DNA of 64,000 nt from NCBI RefSeq assembly GCF_900187945.1, contig NZ_FYEH01000005.1, forward strand, positions 1 through 64,000, read 5' to 3'. Source of the DNA: Arboricoccus pini. GTDB taxonomy: Bacteria; Pseudomonadota; Alphaproteobacteria; Geminicoccales; Geminicoccaceae. The notes beneath the pieces are model-generated. The model worked only from the letters and a program-made list of their open reading frames with translations, ran no database searches and was not told where the DNA came from. Shown piece after piece: positions 26,378 through 35,876 of the stretch; the first letter of the stretch is position 1, and each line of letters begins with the position of its first letter. Position numbers and translations under genes: made by a program.

Positions 26378-26935
26378 TCAGGCGTGCGCGTCAGCCAGGT
26401 CGCAAAGCAACCGAACAAAACCCGAAGTTGAATTTTCGGGTGTAGTGTCGTTAAAGATTTTGGCGTCAGGCTGCAGGGCAGAGACTTCCGTGCGCCGTGC
26501 GAATCGTCTGTTCAGATCCCCGTCCTCGGGGCGCGCGCGTTGTGCCAGTCTACGGGCCAACTCGGCATCACTCGCCGTCACCTCGATGACGAAGCTCTCC
26601 TTGAATCGGTCGCGTGCCTCTTGGACAACCCCGCGCGAAACGTTCGCCACGACGATGTGTCCCTCCTTTAGGGCATCCTCGATCGCGCGCGGGAGCCCAT
26701 AGGACAGCCCATGGGCTGTCCAGTGCAGGGTAAAGGCACCCTCCGCTGCAAGCGTGGCGAAACGTTCCCGATCGAGCTCGATGCATTCCTCGTCAACGGA
26801 CGAAGCGCGCGTAATGGCGCGGCGGACGAAAACGAAGCGAGGATCGTCGCCTAACTGGCGGCGAGCGCCACGGATCAACGTGTCCTTGCCGGCGCCGCTT
26901 GGCCCGACGACGAGGACGAGCCGTCCCATCTTCAT
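26378..26935 (-). CDS. phnN: Ribose 1,5-bisphosphate phosphokinase PhnN
   Basis: 185 residues. P-loop GPSGAGKDTL, guanylate-kinase-like fold. PhnN phosphorylates ribose 1,5-bisphosphate to PRPP, the salvage step after C-P lyase action. Its ATG overlaps the phnM stop by 4 nt and it is the last gene of the operon; no terminator with a clear T-run follows. Confidence 0.93.
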   Translation of the reverse strand: MKMGRLVLVVGPSGAGKDTLIRGARRQLGDDPRFVFVRRAITRASSVDEECIELDRERFATLAAEGAFTLHWTAHGLSYGLPRAIEDALKEGHIVVANVSRGVVQEARDRFKESFVIEVTASDAELARRLAQRARPEDGDLNRRFARRTEVSALQPDAKIFNDTTPENSTSGFVRLLCDLADAHA

Positions 26936-28077
26936 GCCACCCGTTTCCCTTCTCGATAGACCGCGACCGGTACAGGCTGGTCGCCCAGCATGGCAACCCT
27001 GACCAGATCGGCTCGCAGCCCAGCCACGAGAGCGCCACGATCATCGAGACCCGCCGCCCGCGCGGGATTGCGGCTTATCATTGCGACCGCCCGTGGAAGC
27101 TTGATGACGGGGAGGCGGGCCGTGAGCTCGAAGGCCGCCATGAGGAGGCTGGAGGGGACATAGTCGGACGAAAGGAGGTCGAGCAGGCCGTGGCTTGCCA
27201 GTTCGAGAGCCGCGACGTTGCCCGAATGCGAGCCACCACGGACAATGTTGGGCGCCCCCATGAGGACGCTGATGCCATGTGCGTGCGCGTGCTCAGCAGC
27301 AGTCAGAGTGGTCGGAAACTCGGCGATGGCCACGCCATCGGCCACCGCCTCTGCAACGTGCTGCTCGGTCGTATCGTCGTGGCTGGCAAGAGGAATGCCG
27401 TGCGTCTGAGCGAACTCGACCATCATCAGCCGATGCTTTTGCGCGTTACGCTCATTCAGCGCACGACGATGGCTGATCAGCGCATCGGCCTCGTTGCCGG
27501 AGCGCCCGGTCTTGCCGCAGTAATAAGTCTTCCAGATGGCGATATCGCGGAATTGTCGCTGACCCGGCGTGTGGTCCATCAGGGACATGAGGTGGACGGG
27601 GTAGCGCTCAGCGAAGCGCTGGAGCTGATCGACGACGTCGCCTGCCGCGATCTCGCAGCGCAGGTGAGTGCGATGCTCCACCCTCAGCCTGCCGGCCTGC
27701 CGCGCGGTCTGGATAGACTCGGCCAGCAGCCAGATATCGTCGGACTTGTCATCCTGGTCAAAATCCGAGCCGATACGCAGCGAATCGAAGACCGTCGTGA
27801 TCCCTGAAGCCGCCATTTGCGCATCATAGGAGATGGCTGCCCCCAGGGCATTCCAGCGCACCTTGGGGCGGGGGGTGAAGTGGCTTTCTATATGATCGGT
27901 ATGTAGCTCGACCAGGCCTGGCAGGAGCAGATCGCCCCCAAGGTCGACGCCGCGTTCCGGTGGCCGGCCCTGGCCCAGTTCCGCGATCCGGCCGTCGACG
28001 ACAGCGAGCCAGCCTTGATCCAGAATCTCTTCGGGTAGGACGAGACGCGCATTTTCGATCATGGTCAGGCTGTTCAT
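26932..28077 (-). CDS. phnM: RPnTP diphosphatase PhnM
   Basis: 381 residues, amidohydrolase fold. ELHTDHIESH carries the metal His pair, and later HDDTTEQHV supplies further ligands. PhnM removes pyrophosphate from alpha-D-ribose 1-methylphosphonate 5-triphosphate, giving the 5-phosphate substrate of PhnJ. It overlaps phnL and phnN by 4 nt each. Confidence 0.95.
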   Translation of the reverse strand: MNSLTMIENARLVLPEEILDQGWLAVVDGRIAELGQGRPPERGVDLGGDLLLPGLVELHTDHIESHFTPRPKVRWNALGAAISYDAQMAASGITTVFDSLRIGSDFDQDDKSDDIWLLAESIQTARQAGRLRVEHRTHLRCEIAAGDVVDQLQRFAERYPVHLMSLMDHTPGQRQFRDIAIWKTYYCGKTGRSGNEADALISHRRALNERNAQKHRLMMVEFAQTHGIPLASHDDTTEQHVAEAVADGVAIAEFPTTLTAAEHAHAHGISVLMGAPNIVRGGSHSGNVAALELASHGLLDLLSSDYVPSSLLMAAFELTARLPVIKLPRAVAMISRNPARAAGLDDRGALVAGLRADLVRVAMLGDQPVPVAVYREGKRVA

Positions 28078-28799
28078 GCCGCGCTCGCTTCACTGGTCCC
28101 AGCACCGGCATAGCGGCGCATGTCGATCACTCGATCCACGAGGCTCGTCCTGACCGCGTCGTCATGGAAGATGCCCAGGACGGCGGTGCCGCGGCGTTTC
28201 ATGTCCTTGACGATATCGACGACGACGGCGCCATTCGCCGCGTCGAGAGACGCTGTCGGCTCATCCAGAAGAAGGAGACGTCGCTCGGCGCAGAGACCCC
28301 GGGCGATATTCACTCTTTGCTGCTCGCCGCCCGAGAAGGTTGCGGGCGGCAGCGACCAGAGCCGGTCCGGCACATTCAGCCTGCTGAGCAGATCCCGAGC
28401 ACGGTTTTTGGCCGCGCTCTCGTCGAGGCCACCTTCGACGCCTGCGGCCTCGACGATCTGCAGCGTCGGCACGCGTGGAATGACACGCAGGAACTGGCTC
28501 ACATAGCCGATATTCTTCCGCCGCAGCGCCAGCATGGCATGGGGCGAGGCATGCGGAATGTCGACGATGGCCGCCTCGGCATGGAACAGGATGTGCCCTT
28601 CGGAGCAACGATAATTGCCATAGGCCATCTTAAGGAGCGAGGATTTGCCGATGCCCGAGGGGCCGCCCAGCGCCACGCATTCGCCCTCATGCAGATCGAA
28701 GGTAACGCCACTGACGACCGGCAGATCGGCGCTCCCCTGCAGATGCAGGGTGAAGGCCTTGCCGACGTCGACGAAGGTGAGAACGGATTTCTTGCTCAT
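28074..28799 (-). CDS. phnL: C-P lyase ATP-binding protein PhnL
   Basis: 241 residues, ABC ATPase: Walker A GGPSGIGKSSLL, signature FSGGEQQRVNIARGL, Walker B LLLLDEPTASLD. PhnL helps PhnGHI install the triphosphate-ribose on phosphonates and associates with the core complex. No membrane partner is encoded, as expected. 4-nt overlaps with both neighbours. Confidence 0.95.
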   Translation of the reverse strand: MSKKSVLTFVDVGKAFTLHLQGSADLPVVSGVTFDLHEGECVALGGPSGIGKSSLLKMAYGNYRCSEGHILFHAEAAIVDIPHASPHAMLALRRKNIGYVSQFLRVIPRVPTLQIVEAAGVEGGLDESAAKNRARDLLSRLNVPDRLWSLPPATFSGGEQQRVNIARGLCAERRLLLLDEPTASLDAANGAVVVDIVKDMKRRGTAVLGIFHDDAVRTSLVDRVIDMRRYAGAGTSEASAA

Positions 28800-29572
28800 G
28801 CGGCAAGCACCGAGGCGACGAGAAGTTGCGTGTAGGCGTCGGCTGGGTCGTCCAGCACCTGATCGGTCAGGCCCTGCTCGATCACGCGGCCTCGGCGCAT
28901 CACCATGATCCGATGCGAGAGGATCCTGGCCACGGCCAGATCATGCGTGACGATGACGACGGCCAGTCCCAGGTCGGTCACAAGGCCCCGGATCAGGTCC
29001 AAGAGGCGCGCCTGCACCGAAACATCGAGGCCCGAGGTCGGCTCGTCCATGAGAACGAGGCGCGGATGCGTTACGAGGTTGCGCGCGATCTGCAGCCGCT
29101 GTCGCATGCCGCCGGAAAAACTGCGCGGCGTCTCGTCGATCCGTTGCGCCTCGATCTCGACCTTCTCCAGCCAGTCGCCGGCGCGCTGCCTGATCTGGCC
29201 GTAATGACGGTCACCCTTCGCCATCAGCCGCTCGCCGACATTCCCGCCAGCGGTCACGGCCATGCGTAGTCCCTCGCGCGGATCTTGGCGAACAAAGCCC
29301 CATTCGGTGCGCATCAGCGCGCGCCGCGCACCCTCGTCAAGGGAACCAAGCTCGACCGTCTCGTCGTTTTGTTGCCGATAGTCGATGTGGCCGGCGGTCG
29401 GCTCCAACTCGCCCGCGAGCAGACCGAGCAGCGTCGACTTGCCCGAGCCCGACTCGCCGACGACGGCCAGCACGTCGCCCTCGAAGAGATCGAAGCTCAC
29501 ATCTTCGCAACCCAGCCGCTGGCCATAGAATTTGGTGAGGCCGGTAACGTCCAGAAGCGGCTTGGCGCTCAT
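28796..29572 (-). CDS. phnK: C-P lyase ATP-binding protein PhnK
   Basis: 258 residues from ATG 29572, which overlaps the phnJ stop by 4 nt; a longer in-frame start is not supported. Walker A GESGSGKSTL, signature FSGGMRQRLQIARNL, Walker B LVLMDEPTSGLD. PhnK docks on the PhnGHIJ core through PhnJ and resembles peptide-importer ATPases in sequence while serving the lyase. Confidence 0.95.
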   Translation of the reverse strand: MSAKPLLDVTGLTKFYGQRLGCEDVSFDLFEGDVLAVVGESGSGKSTLLGLLAGELEPTAGHIDYRQQNDETVELGSLDEGARRALMRTEWGFVRQDPREGLRMAVTAGGNVGERLMAKGDRHYGQIRQRAGDWLEKVEIEAQRIDETPRSFSGGMRQRLQIARNLVTHPRLVLMDEPTSGLDVSVQARLLDLIRGLVTDLGLAVVIVTHDLAVARILSHRIMVMRRGRVIEQGLTDQVLDDPADAYTQLLVASVLAA

Positions 29573-30450
29573 GCTGCGTCTCCCTGCAAGCCGGTGTGCC
29601 CCGACGCCCGCCGCTCCTCGCAATAGTCGGTATCGGAGCAGGCGAACATGCGCTGGCCGCGATCGTCCAACAGGATCTCGTCCAGATAGGCATCTTCGGC
29701 GCCGCAGAGCGCACAGGGGCGGGAAAAGCGCTGCACCTCGAAGGGATGATCTTCGAAGTCCAGGCTTCGCACGTGAGTGTAGGGTGGCACGGCATAGATC
29801 CGCTTCTCGCGCCCGGCACCGAAGAGTTGCAGAGCCGGGCTCATATCCATTTTCGGATTGTCGAATTTCGGGATGGGCGAGGGGTCCATCACGTAGCGTC
29901 CAGCCACCTCGACCGGATAGGCATAGGTCGTGGCGATATGGCCGTGCCGCGCGATATCCTCGTAGAGCTTGACGTGCATCAGCCCGTAATCGCGGAGGCC
30001 ATGCATCTTCCTGGTCTCGGTCTCGCGCGGCTCGAGATAGCGGAGCGGCTCGGGGATCGGAACCTGGTAGACAAGGATCTGGTCCGCGCGTAACGGCCGC
30101 TCTGGGATGCGGTGGCGGGTCTGGACGATTGTCGCCTCGCCGGTGTGCGTCGTCGTCCGCACACCGGCGGTCTTTTCGAAGAATTTACGGATCGAGACCG
30201 CGTTGGTCGTGTCGTCCGACCCTTGGTCGATCACCTTGAGCACATCGGCCTTGCCCAGGATCGAGGCGGTCACCTGCACGCCACCCGTCCCCCAGCCGTA
30301 GGGCATCGGCATCTCACGCGAGGCGAACGGCACCTGATAGCCCGGAATGGCGATTGCTTTCAGGATCGCGCGGCGGATCATCCGCTTCGTCTGCTCGTCC
30401 AGATAGGCGAAATTGTAACCCGTGGCCTTAAGTCCGCTCACGGTGTTCAT
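29569..30450 (-). CDS. phnJ: Carbon-phosphorus lyase PhnJ (radical SAM)
   Basis: 293 residues. The four iron-sulphur cysteines of this unusual radical SAM enzyme are present at C246, C249, C271 and C277, all five positions on from E. coli PhnJ numbering. PhnJ cleaves the C-P bond of ribose-1-phosphonate 5-phosphate to release methane or another alkane. ATG 30450 overlaps the phnI stop by 4 nt. Confidence 0.96.
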   Translation of the reverse strand: MNTVSGLKATGYNFAYLDEQTKRMIRRAILKAIAIPGYQVPFASREMPMPYGWGTGGVQVTASILGKADVLKVIDQGSDDTTNAVSIRKFFEKTAGVRTTTHTGEATIVQTRHRIPERPLRADQILVYQVPIPEPLRYLEPRETETRKMHGLRDYGLMHVKLYEDIARHGHIATTYAYPVEVAGRYVMDPSPIPKFDNPKMDMSPALQLFGAGREKRIYAVPPYTHVRSLDFEDHPFEVQRFSRPCALCGAEDAYLDEILLDDRGQRMFACSDTDYCEERRASGHTGLQGDAA

Positions 30451-31541
30451 TCCGCAGCCTCCTCGCTGCTGCCGACCGTATGTTCCTGCCGCATGCGGCG
30501 CACCAGATCGAGCTCGGCCTGGAAATCGACATAGTGCGGCAGCTTCAGATGCTCGACGAAGCCTGTGGCCTGCACATTGTCGCAATGGGCAAGGACGAAC
30601 TCCTCATCCTGCGCGGGCGCCTGGCGCTCCTCGCCAAGCTCATCAGCGCGGAGGGCGCGATCGATCAGCGCCATACTCATGGCCTTGCGCTCGCTCTGGC
30701 CGAAGACCAGTCCGTAGCCTCGGGTGAATTGCGGCGGCTGCGTGGCCGATCCAGCAAACTGATTGATCATCTGACACTCGGTGAGCATCACCCGGCCGAG
30801 CGGTACGGCGAAGCCCACTTCCTCCGCCTCGAACGCCACGTCGATCTCGCCGATGCGGATCTCGCCGACGAAGGGATGGGTACGGCCATAGCCGCGCTGC
30901 GTGGAGTAGGCGAGGCCGAGCAGAAAGCCCTCGTCGCCGCGGGCCAACGCCTGGAGGCGTAGATCGCGGGCGGCCGGGAAATCGAGGGGATCACGCGTCA
31001 GATCGCCGACCTCGTCGTCCGTGTCGGCGGAGGGAACGGCCTCGATGAGACCGTCCTGGTCTAAAAGCTCGGTAAGCGGCACGACCCTCTCGTCCGCGAC
31101 GGGTTGGCCCTCCGCCGGTGGCGCTGGTTCGACGCCGGCCGCCAGCATGAAGTCGATCAGACGGTGCGTGTAGTCGAAGGTAGGGCCCAGGATCTGTCCG
31201 CCGGGAAGGTCCTTGAAGGTGGCGGAGACACGACGGACGATCGTCATGGCGACCGTCTCGGTGGGCACTGCGTAGCCGAACCGCTCGACCGTCGTTCGAA
31301 AGGCGCGGATGAGAAAGATCGCCTCGATCAGATCACCCTGCGCCTGCTTGATCGCCAGGGCCGCCAACGCAGGATCGTAGAGCGACCCCTCGGTCATGAC
31401 CCGGTCGACCGAACGCTGCAACTGCCCCTCGATCTGCTCGGGCGCGATCTCCGGGACGCTGGCGTCGCCACGGCGCTGATGCGCCAGGAGCTCGTGCGCG
31501 TTGGCGATGGCGCGCTCGCCTCCTTTGACAGCTACATACAT
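30447..31541 (-). CDS. phnI: C-P lyase core subunit PhnI
   Basis: 364 residues, full length. The start YVAVKGGERAIANAHELL and the SYSTQRGYGRTHPF-like segment (AYSTQRGYGRTHPFVGEIR) are PhnI signatures. PhnI is the nucleosidase-like subunit that, with PhnG, PhnH and PhnL, displaces adenine from ATP with a phosphonate. It overlaps phnH by 10 nt and phnJ by 4 nt. Confidence 0.95.
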   Translation of the reverse strand: MYVAVKGGERAIANAHELLAHQRRGDASVPEIAPEQIEGQLQRSVDRVMTEGSLYDPALAALAIKQAQGDLIEAIFLIRAFRTTVERFGYAVPTETVAMTIVRRVSATFKDLPGGQILGPTFDYTHRLIDFMLAAGVEPAPPAEGQPVADERVVPLTELLDQDGLIEAVPSADTDDEVGDLTRDPLDFPAARDLRLQALARGDEGFLLGLAYSTQRGYGRTHPFVGEIRIGEIDVAFEAEEVGFAVPLGRVMLTECQMINQFAGSATQPPQFTRGYGLVFGQSERKAMSMALIDRALRADELGEERQAPAQDEEFVLAHCDNVQATGFVEHLKLPHYVDFQAELDLVRRMRQEHTVGSSEEAAE

Positions 31542-32140
31542 GGGGCTTGCTCCTCGGCCGGGGTCAGGACGACGCTGCGCGGTAGAGCCAGAACGTCGGT
31601 GCCGTCGACTAGCAGAAGGTCGACGCCGCGCGGAAACAGGCTATGGTTGCCGGCCCATCGGGCGGCAAAATTCACGGGCAGCCCGTCGACGAGAAAGGCG
31701 ATTGTTCCGTCGATGCCGGGGCCGCTAGCCCTCCAGCTTTTGCCCCGATCGAAGCCGGTCACTGCGGCTATGATTGTCGTCGAGCGGTCGGGATAGGTAT
31801 CACTGCCAAGGGCAAATTCATCGAGGGAAGAAAGGCTGCAAGCCTCGGCGACAAAGGCGAAGGTTGCCGTCTTCTTGTCCGCCGTCAGCGGGGAGCCCGT
31901 ATGGAATGCCAGATATTTCGACACCGCGTCGGTCGCCGGCAGGGCCGGATCCAGCCAGATCGGCGTCTCGTGATCGCAGAGCGAGAGGGCAATGCTCGCC
32001 ATGTCGGCGCGCAGCGGCGGTGATTGCAGTCCTGAGCCCAACTTCCGCAGGGTGCCTGGCTGCGACAATGCCGTCATGACCGCATGGAAGATTCCTTGCG
32101 CCTGCTCGACCGGATCCGTGAATCCCGCGGTGAGCATCAA
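31532..32140 (-). CDS. phnH: C-P lyase core subunit PhnH
   Basis: 202 residues, typical length. Start region LTAGFTDPVEQAQGIFHAVM and GIDGTIAFLVDGLPVNFAARW-like ending match the family. PhnH is a non-catalytic partner in the PhnGHIJ complex. 4-nt overlap with phnG upstream. Confidence 0.94.
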   Translation of the reverse strand: MMLTAGFTDPVEQAQGIFHAVMTALSQPGTLRKLGSGLQSPPLRADMASIALSLCDHETPIWLDPALPATDAVSKYLAFHTGSPLTADKKTATFAFVAEACSLSSLDEFALGSDTYPDRSTTIIAAVTGFDRGKSWRASGPGIDGTIAFLVDGLPVNFAARWAGNHSLFPRGVDLLLVDGTDVLALPRSVVLTPAEEQAPCM

Positions 32141-32604
32141 TTGTCGCCTCGTATCATCGTGAAGAACTCCACGCGCGTTGCCGCCGTTTGCCGGGCTTGA
32201 AGGGCTGCTATCGCTGACAGCCGTCGGCGAATTGGGATCAGCGCCGTCTCGACGCGCTCGCGTGTCGCCTCCTCCTGCCAGAGTGCGTCCACGAGCGCCG
32301 CACGCCGTGCCTTCACCAGATCCCGGCCCAGATGGTAGGCAAAGCCCACCGTGCCGGAGCTCAACTGGACCGAGGCCCTGGCTACCGTCGCCTCGCCAAG
32401 ATTGAAGGCGGCGCCTTCGCCACCCATGCGCCCCCGAAGCATTATCAGTCCGACCTTGGGCGGGCGAAGATCGATCGCCGCACCGGATTCGGGCAATGCC
32501 TTGAGAAGAATCCCTACCTCGTCGCCGGTCGCTGCAGCGCAGAGGCCCATGACCGCGCGTCGCGCCTCAGTCTCCGAATTGACCTCAGAGCCCAACATCG
32601 CCAC
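32137..32604 (-). CDS. phnG: C-P lyase core subunit PhnG
   Basis: 155 residues, matching PhnG: ALPESGAAIDLRPPKVGLIM, then VARASVQL and GFAYHLGRDLVKARRAALVDAL. First gene of the leftward operon and divergent from phnF with only 50 nt between starts, so both promoters must overlap the candidate PhnF operator there. Confidence 0.94.
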   Translation of the reverse strand: MAMLGSEVNSETEARRAVMGLCAAATGDEVGILLKALPESGAAIDLRPPKVGLIMLRGRMGGEGAAFNLGEATVARASVQLSSGTVGFAYHLGRDLVKARRAALVDALWQEEATRERVETALIPIRRRLSAIAALQARQTAATRVEFFTMIRGDN

Positions 32605-32630
32605 CTACCAAATTATCTGCCATCGGCAAT

Positions 32631-32650
32631 TTGTCTATTTATCTATACAA
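32631..32650. promoter_or_regulatory. Candidate PhnF operator
   Basis: TTGTCTATTTATCTATACAA is a 20-bp imperfect palindrome (outer TTGT/ACAA, inner TA steps) just before the phnF ATG and inside the phnG promoter region. HutC-type GntR proteins such as PhnF bind GT..AC palindromes of this kind. Confidence 0.5.
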
Positions 32651-32654
32651 CAGG

Positions 32655-33419
32655 ATGACAATAATTGAACAGAGTAATGACCGCGTGACGCTGGAACGCA
32701 TCGAACGCGGGGCGGGTGTGGCAGCATGGCGGCAAATCGCCGACCAACTAGGCGAGGAAATTCGCAGCGGTCAGCTCCTGTCGGGCAGCCAACTTCCGAC
32801 CGAGGCGCGACTGGCCCTTCGGTTCGGCGTTAACCGTCATACCGTTCGACGCGCCATCCGGGCGCTTGCCGACGAGGGTATCGTGCGCGCGACGCAAGGA
32901 AGGGGCACCTTCGTCGAGCAGTCACCCATCGCCTACCACATCGGCACGCGGACGCGCTTTAGCGAGAACGTCCTGCGCAGCGGCCGGCAGGCGGGTGGCG
33001 AGATCCTCGGTGCCGAGGAGATCCCGGCGACCGCTGACCTGGCGGAGCAATTGAGGATCGAGCCCGGCCAGTCGGTCCTCAGATTGAGGACGCGACGCTT
33101 CGTCGACGGTACGCCAGTCTCTTTGGGGCGCTCCCATCTGCCCTTGCCGCGCTTCGCCGGTCTGGAGGACGTTCGTCGCCAGGCTGAGCGGATGACCGAC
33201 GCCCTCCTCGCCTATGGGATCAGCGATTATCGTCGCACGCGCAGCACGGTCTCAGCGCGCCCGGCAACGCCCGAGGAAGCGGATCTTCTCGACCTTGCCC
33301 CGGGGCGGATTCTCCTGGTGGTGCACAGCGTCGACGTCGATCTTGACGGCACGCCGATCGATGCCGGTCAGGCATGCTTTGTCGCCGATCGCATCGAACT
33401 GCATTTTGGCGAAGACTAG
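32655..33419 (+). CDS. phnF: Phosphonate operon regulator PhnF (GntR/HutC family)
   Basis: 254 residues from ATG 32655; a TTG eight codons earlier would place the palindrome in the gene. Winged helix LPTEARLALRFGVNRHTVRRAIRAL, then a UTRA ligand domain. It is divergent from phnG, so it probably represses the C-P lyase operon. Its 3' end overlaps the convergent aminopeptidase gene by 4 nt. Confidence 0.92.
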   Translation: MTIIEQSNDRVTLERIERGAGVAAWRQIADQLGEEIRSGQLLSGSQLPTEARLALRFGVNRHTVRRAIRALADEGIVRATQGRGTFVEQSPIAYHIGTRTRFSENVLRSGRQAGGEILGAEEIPATADLAEQLRIEPGQSVLRLRTRRFVDGTPVSLGRSHLPLPRFAGLEDVRRQAERMTDALLAYGISDYRRTRSTVSARPATPEEADLLDLAPGRILLVVHSVDVDLDGTPIDAGQACFVADRIELHFGED

Positions 33420-35194
33420 GCTGGGCCCAATCTGGCGCAATTCATCTCGAGCCATGCCGCCTCCGGCCCGCTGAGAAGCGGCCGCAGGCTTGTCAGCACA
33501 CGCGCGTGATAGGCATCGATCCAGGCGATCTCGTCGATGCTCAGCAGCGGCAACTGGATAAGGCGCCGATCGATCGGGCACAGTGTGAGGGTGCGAAAGC
33601 CCAGAATAGCCCGCTCCGCGCCCACCGGCGCCGGCTTCTCCTCGACGAGAAGAAGGTTCTCGATACGAATGCCGTAGGCACCGCTTTTATAGAAGCCCGG
33701 CTCATTGCTCAGGATCATGCCGGGCTCGAGCGGCACGTTGCCGGCCTTGCTGATCCGGGCCGGCCCTTCATGGACGCAAAGATAAGCGCCGATGCCATGG
33801 CCGGTGCCGTGATCGAAGTCGAGGCCGTGCCGCCAAAGGGCCAGCCTGGCCAGCGCGTCAATCTGTGCGCCGGTCGTGCCGCGCGGGAAGAGCGCCTGAT
33901 CGATCGCGATATGGCCCTTGAGGACGAGCGTGAAGTGCGTCTTCATCTCGTCCGGCACGGCGCCTACGGCCACGGTCCGGGTGATGTCGGTGGTGGCATC
34001 TTGGTATTGGCCGCCGCTGTCGATCAGGTAGAGCGCGCCGCCACTCAATGGCCGATTGGTCTCGGGCGAACAGCGGTAATGCGGCAGCGACGCATTCGGC
34101 CCATAGGCCGAGATTGCCGGGAAGCTCTCGCCGCGAAACAAAGGGTCCGCCTGCCGGTATGCCAAAAGTCGTTCGGCGGCCGCCAATTCGTCGATGCTGC
34201 CGACCGGCTGTGCGTCGACCCAGGCAAGGAAGCGCGAGACGGCCGCACCATCACGGAGCTGTGCCGCTATTGCTCCATCGATCTCCCTGGCATTCTTTCT
34301 GGCCTTGGCGCGCACGATTGGATCATCGCCGGTGACGAGCCTGGCACCGGCCGCCTCGAGCTTGAGCAGATAGCCTTCATGCACGAGGGTCGTATCGACG
34401 AAGACGCGCCGTCCTTTCTGGTCGGCAAGTGCTGCAGCCAATGCCGAGGGCGGCTCGACGGCCACAGCGTTGTCCAGTCGAAAGCCCGTTGGCAGCTTGT
34501 CCGGATCGACGAACCAGCGGCATCTGCCGTCCGTTTCGAGGAGAAGATGACTGAGGCATAACGGATTGAAAGGAATGTCGCGACCGCGAATATTCAGCAG
34601 CCACGCGATCGAATCAGCTGCCGTTACGAACAGGGCGTCCGCACCCTTTTCGGCAACCTCGCCGCCGATTCTGCCGCGCTTTGCGGCGCTCGGCTCACCG
34701 GCGTAGAGTTCGTCCTGAAGGCTGACCGGAGCCTTGGGCGGACCTGGACGATCGATCCAGACCTCATCCAGCGGATTCGTATCCAAGGCTACCAGTTCGC
34801 CCTGAACGGGTTCCAGCGCCGATCGGAGCCGCGCGATCTCGGCGCGACGCATCAGCATCGGGTCGTAGCCGATCCTGGCTTTGGGCTGCACGCGTGCCGC
34901 AATCCAGGCGGACGGCGGCTCCTCCACGAGATGGCGACGCTCGAAAAGCTCGGGGTCCACCTCAGCGGCAAGTTGCACGGTATAGCGGCCGTCGGAGAAG
35001 ACCGCCGCCTTCTCGGTCAACACTACGACGACCGCCGCCGATCCGGTGAAACCCGTGAGCCAAGCCGCGCGTTCAGCATTGGCCGGCAGATACTCGCTGC
35101 CGAACTCATCGGTTCGTGGCAGGTAGAAACCGCTGAGACCGCGTTCCTGCAACCAGCCGCGGAGCGCCGTCAGCCTTTCGGCTCGGCTGCTCAC
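33416..35194 (-). CDS. pepP: Xaa-Pro aminopeptidase, three-domain type (M24B)
   Basis: 592 residues: two creatinase N-domains and a C-terminal M24 domain, the layout of cytosolic aminopeptidase P1. Metal ligands are intact: [18 protein letters not shown] (two Asp), [10 protein letters not shown] and VHEGP (His), LSNEPGFY and IRIENL (two Glu), in contrast to the three M24 proteins of the first 17 kb. It removes N-terminal residues before proline. Start ATG overlaps the infC stop by 4 nt. Confidence 0.94.
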   Translation of the reverse strand: MSSRAERLTALRGWLQERGLSGFYLPRTDEFGSEYLPANAERAAWLTGFTGSAAVVVVLTEKAAVFSDGRYTVQLAAEVDPELFERRHLVEEPPSAWIAARVQPKARIGYDPMLMRRAEIARLRSALEPVQGELVALDTNPLDEVWIDRPGPPKAPVSLQDELYAGEPSAAKRGRIGGEVAEKGADALFVTAADSIAWLLNIRGRDIPFNPLCLSHLLLETDGRCRWFVDPDKLPTGFRLDNAVAVEPPSALAAALADQKGRRVFVDTTLVHEGYLLKLEAAGARLVTGDDPIVRAKARKNAREIDGAIAAQLRDGAAVSRFLAWVDAQPVGSIDELAAAERLLAYRQADPLFRGESFPAISAYGPNASLPHYRCSPETNRPLSGGALYLIDSGGQYQDATTDITRTVAVGAVPDEMKTHFTLVLKGHIAIDQALFPRGTTGAQIDALARLALWRHGLDFDHGTGHGIGAYLCVHEGPARISKAGNVPLEPGMILSNEPGFYKSGAYGIRIENLLLVEEKPAPVGAERAILGFRTLTLCPIDRRLIQLPLLSIDEIAWIDAYHARVLTSLRPLLSGPEAAWLEMNCARLGPA

Positions 35195-35718
35195 TTCAAG
35201 GGCGCCATCACCATGATCATCTGCCTGCCCTCGAGCTTGGGCATCTGCTCGACCTTGCCAAGCTCGGCGACCTCGTCCTTAACCTTATTCAAGATGTCCA
35301 TGGCCAAGTGCTGGTGGGCCATCTCACGACCACGAAAGCGCATAGTCACCTTGACCTTGTCGCCTTCGTCGAGGAACTCCTTCACCTTCTTCATCTTGAT
35401 CGAGTAGTCATTGTCATCGATGCTCGGACGCATCTTGATTTCCTTGACCTCGATCACGCGCTGCTTCTTGCGCGCGGCGGCAGCCTTCTTCTGCGCCTCG
35501 TACTTGAACTTGCCATAGTCGAGAATCTTACAAACGGGCGGGGTTGCAGTGGGCGAGACCTCAACAAGGTCCAGCCCGGCATCCTCGGCACGAAGAAAAG
35601 CGTCGCGAAGGGGAACGACACCGATCATAGATCCGTCCGCATCGACGAGTCGTACTTCCCGTGCATCGATGAGACCATTGATCCGATATTCTTCGCTGCT
35701 GCGCTGCTGCTGAGACAT
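35191..35718 (-). CDS. infC: Translation initiation factor IF-3
   Basis: 175 residues. [16 protein letters not shown] and the linker [15 protein letters not shown] are classical IF-3. The start is ATG behind GGAGGATGACGGGCAC, rather than the AUU used for autoregulation in enterobacteria. Its 158-nt leader carries a CCGGC/GCCGG hairpin at 35755-35767. The next gene is pepP with a 4-nt overlap, in the place where rpmI and rplT often stand. Confidence 0.97.
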   Translation of the reverse strand: MSQQQRSSEEYRINGLIDAREVRLVDADGSMIGVVPLRDAFLRAEDAGLDLVEVSPTATPPVCKILDYGKFKYEAQKKAAAARKKQRVIEVKEIKMRPSIDDNDYSIKMKKVKEFLDEGDKVKVTMRFRGREMAHQHLAMDILNKVKDEVAELGKVEQMPKLEGRQMIMVMAPLK

Positions 35719-35876
35719 ATGTGCCCGTCATCCTCCGACGTTGTGGCGACTAATCCGGCATGGCCGGCTGAAGAACAGGTCGATCATCCGAACCGACACT
35801 GCCGATTATGCAATAGAATGACCGTCCTTTCATGCGAAAGACAGCCAAACTCACGTGAGCCTTCGCTGGCGCGTTT

